Shown here: piece by piece, positions 62,358-64,000 of the stretch
Numbering within the stretch: position 1 is the first letter of the stretch
Layout of the letters: every line of letters starts with the position of its first letter
Assembly: GCA_963702155.1 (NCBI GenBank)
Contig: OY969717.1
Coordinates: 2,108,001 to 2,172,000, forward strand
From: G963702155 sp963702155
Lineage (GTDB): Bacteria > Pseudomonadota > Alphaproteobacteria > Micavibrionales > Micavibrionaceae
Direction: 5' to 3'
DNA: 64,000 nucleotides
Notes under the pieces: generated by a model
Database searches by the model: none
What the model was told of the DNA's origin: nothing
The model's input: the letters and a program-made list of their open reading frames with translations, nothing else
Position numbers and translations under genes: made by a program

Positions 62358-62756
62358 ATGGCCGATAAAAAAGACACAGAGAAAAAGCCAGCAGCATCAA
62401 AAAAGGGTGTTGCAAAAGAGCAGGCAACACCAAAAAAGACAGCCGCAAAAAAAGAGGCTCCTAAAAAAAGTGCCCCCAAGAAAACTGATGCGGGAAAATC
62501 CACCCCCAAAAAAGCGGCAGTCAAAAAAGACAGTAAAAGCAAAGAAACAAAAAAAACTGCATCTAAGAAAGCAGGTCAAACCATACGCATTACACAAACT
62601 GGCTCCCCAATTGGTCGCCAGGCGTATCAGCGTAAAACACTTATCGGTTTGGGATTAAACAAATTGCATAAAACGCGCGAATTAGAAGATACACCATCTG
62701 TGCGTGGCATGATACGTAAGGTCAGCCATTTGGTGAAAATTGAAGACGCGGCATAA
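62358..62756 (+). CDS. rpmD: 50S ribosomal protein L30 with long basic N-terminal extension
   Basis: 132 residues from the ATG at 62358 (GAGG upstream); a TTG at 62343 is less likely. The normal 60-residue L30 is the C-terminal part: GQTIRITQTGSPIGRQAYQR and KTLIGLGLNKLHKTRELEDT. The first about 72 residues are Lys/Ala/Pro-rich repeats (KKTAAKKEAPKKSAPKKTDA), more than doubling the protein. Confidence 0.93.
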   Translation: MADKKDTEKKPAASKKGVAKEQATPKKTAAKKEAPKKSAPKKTDAGKSTPKKAAVKKDSKSKETKKTASKKAGQTIRITQTGSPIGRQAYQRKTLIGLGLNKLHKTRELEDTPSVRGMIRKVSHLVKIEDAA

Positions 62757-62806
62757 ATTAAAAAAATACGTACCAATTACATAGATTACGTTTAAGGAAT
62801 AAAATA

Positions 62807-63382
62807 ATGAAACTGAACGAATTACAGCCCAAAGAAGGATCAAATAAATCCCGCACACGCGTTGGTCGCGGTATTGGTTCTGGCAAAGGGAAAACATCTG
62901 GGCATGGTCAAAAAGGCCAAAAATCCAGATCTGGTGTTGCTATAAAAGGTTTTGAAGGCGGGCAAATGCCCCTAGATCGCCGTCTACCCAAGATGGGCTT
63001 CCGCAATACGGCTTTTGCAACCAATTTGGTCGAAATCAATGTGGGCAAAATTCAAGAAGCCATAGATTCCAAAAAACTGGATGTAAAAAAGACAATCGAC
63101 GAAGACGCGCTTGTTTCATCGGGTATTATTCGCCGTAAACGTGACGGTGTAAAAATTCTGGGCGAAGGCGAATTAAAGACCAAAGCCAATTTTTCGGTTA
63201 CTAAAGTCTCAAAATCTGCTCAGGAAGCCATTGAAAAGGCTGGCGGTAAAGTGGAGTTAATTGTCGTTGATATCGCACCTATAATGAAGAACAAAGACAA
63301 GCCTGCAGGCGCAAAAAAAGATAAAAAATCGCAAACACGCGTAGAGAAAAAAGCAGAAAAGAAAAAGACGGATAAAAAATAG
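62807..63382 (+). CDS. rplO: 50S ribosomal protein L15 with basic tail
   Basis: 191 residues. KSRTRVGRGIGSGKGKTSGH and GFEGGQMPLDRRLPKMGFRN are the rRNA-binding N-terminal arm. The globular part ends near residue 163; about 28 Lys-rich residues follow. It is the last gene of the super-operon here; a terminator follows instead of secY. Confidence 0.95.
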   Translation: MKLNELQPKEGSNKSRTRVGRGIGSGKGKTSGHGQKGQKSRSGVAIKGFEGGQMPLDRRLPKMGFRNTAFATNLVEINVGKIQEAIDSKKLDVKKTIDEDALVSSGIIRRKRDGVKILGEGELKTKANFSVTKVSKSAQEAIEKAGGKVELIVVDIAPIMKNKDKPAGAKKDKKSQTRVEKKAEKKKTDKK

Positions 63383-63415
63383 AATTTATCTTATTAACGC
63401 TTTTCTTTGAAATAT

Positions 63416-63458
63416 AAAAAATCCCTAAAACGGCACAATCGTTTTGAAGGGATTTTTT
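63416..63458 (+). terminator. Strong intrinsic terminator after rplO
   Basis: AAATCCCTAAAACG, a 7-base loop, CGTTTTGAAGGGATTT and a T tract; a long stem with a two-base bulge. It closes the S10/spc block before secY would normally follow. Confidence 0.9.
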
Positions 63459-63531
63459 ACTTTCTATAAACGTGTATTAACGATAAAGTCTAAAAGAACA
63501 GATATTAAGTATAAAATATAAGAGCGTAATC

Positions 63532-64000
63532 GTGCTACTCACAAAATTGATCACTATTCCCGCAACCGCTATGACGTTGGCATCCTTTGGCCATCCAGGC
63601 GCCGGAAAATGCTATGCGCCTGATATTGTTATGGGGTTTGAACCAACAATATCCAAAACAAAATACAACATTACAAACAGTGCTTGGAACTTGACCGGCG
63701 CGCATAATCCGCAAGGTGGCGGCACCGTATTTGGGTTGGCTTATAGCCCGCTCTATTACACATATGAGGGCCAATTCAGTATATCGCAACAAGAAGAAGG
63801 CTATTGCGTTAGTCTCGATAAAATTAAAGTTGCATACCGCGCCCGTCCAATCGTTTTTATTAGCCGTGAATTCCCGAGGGGGAGTTGTGAGTTTAAAGAA
63901 GTAGTTGTTCATGAAAATAAGCATGTAAATACCCTGAAAAAATTCCACGCGGACTATGCCAAACCGTTTAAAGAAAAAACCATAAACACGTTGCAACGGG
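63532..64000 (+). CDS. Putative exported HExxH metalloprotease-like protein, 3' end outside window
   Basis: A frame is open from about 63487 to the right edge with no stop. A GTG at 63532 is used as the start, but an earlier non-ATG start is possible. The first residues are hydrophobic (VLLTKLITIPATAMTLASF), like a signal peptide. The rest contains cysteines and FKEVVVHENKHVNTLKK, where HENKH fits the zincin HExxH motif (residues about 127-131). No named family recognised with confidence; at least 156 residues. Confidence 0.6.
   Translation, partial: MLLTKLITIPATAMTLASFGHPGAGKCYAPDIVMGFEPTISKTKYNITNSAWNLTGAHNPQGGGTVFGLAYSPLYYTYEGQFSISQQEEGYCVSLDKIKVAYRARPIVFISREFPRGSCEFKEVVVHENKHVNTLKKFHADYAKPFKEKTINTLQR

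Overview
The window is AT-rich DNA from an alphaproteobacterium that appears to be free-living. Markers of the group are the block NDUFA12-like complex I subunit / MlaD / DUF2155, a ClpS-ClpA pair, a phasin, a BTLCP (DUF920) transglutaminase-like protein, an alphaproteobacterial-type L10 leader, and RpoB/RpoC of about 1,400 residues each. A Micavibrio-like lineage is possible but not established. No tRNA, rRNA, CRISPR array, insertion sequence or prophage was recognised.

Layout. 1-8,049: C-terminally cut RTX/DUF4114 surface protein and a very large hybrid sensor kinase whose phospho-acceptor histidine is a tyrosine. 8,267-9,898: divergent eda and kdgK (lower Entner-Doudoroff / ketodeoxygluconate route). 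9,959-12,860: NDUFA12-like, mlaD and DUF2155 genes, RidA, and a response-regulator/deaminase fusion that has lost the zinc CxxC. 12,955-20,403: two paralogous pilin-like proteins flanking clpA, clpS, a histone-H1-like phasin with a putative PhaR operator pair, and a SPOR-domain D,D-carboxypeptidase. 20,453-26,571: FlgO-like and partner lipoproteins, a Fur-box small gene, hldE, a GspE-N/BTLCP fusion, pyk. 27,116-35,191: nrdA, a broken response regulator, Crp/Fnr regulator, lipase-like hydrolase, a remnant REC/Hpt/REC signalling patch, GH5-RTX glycoside hydrolase, cNMP-binding protein.

35,397-63,382 is one translation/transcription super-cluster: secE-nusG-rplKA-rplJL-rpoBC-rpsL-rpsG-fusA-tuf-rpsJ-rplCDWB-rpsS-rplV-rpsC-rplP-rpmC-rpsQ-rplNXE-rpsNH-rplFR-rpsE-rpmD-rplO. 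It ends in a strong terminator; secY, adk, rpsM, rpsK, rpoA and rplQ do not follow. Two leaders (rplJ, rpoB) show promoter plus attenuator-like structure. Several ribosomal proteins carry long Lys/Ala-rich tails.

The most striking sequence-level anomaly is a burst of more than 50 single-base insertions and deletions between 44,067 and about 60,910, confined to rpoC, fusA, tuf and many S10/spc genes. In every affected gene except rpsC, whose 3' end is unresolved, the indels I could identify sum to a reading frame of normal length. Genes before 44,000 and after 61,000 are clean. This is most likely a consensus or assembly error tract, not biology, and those genes are annotated here as single CDSs.
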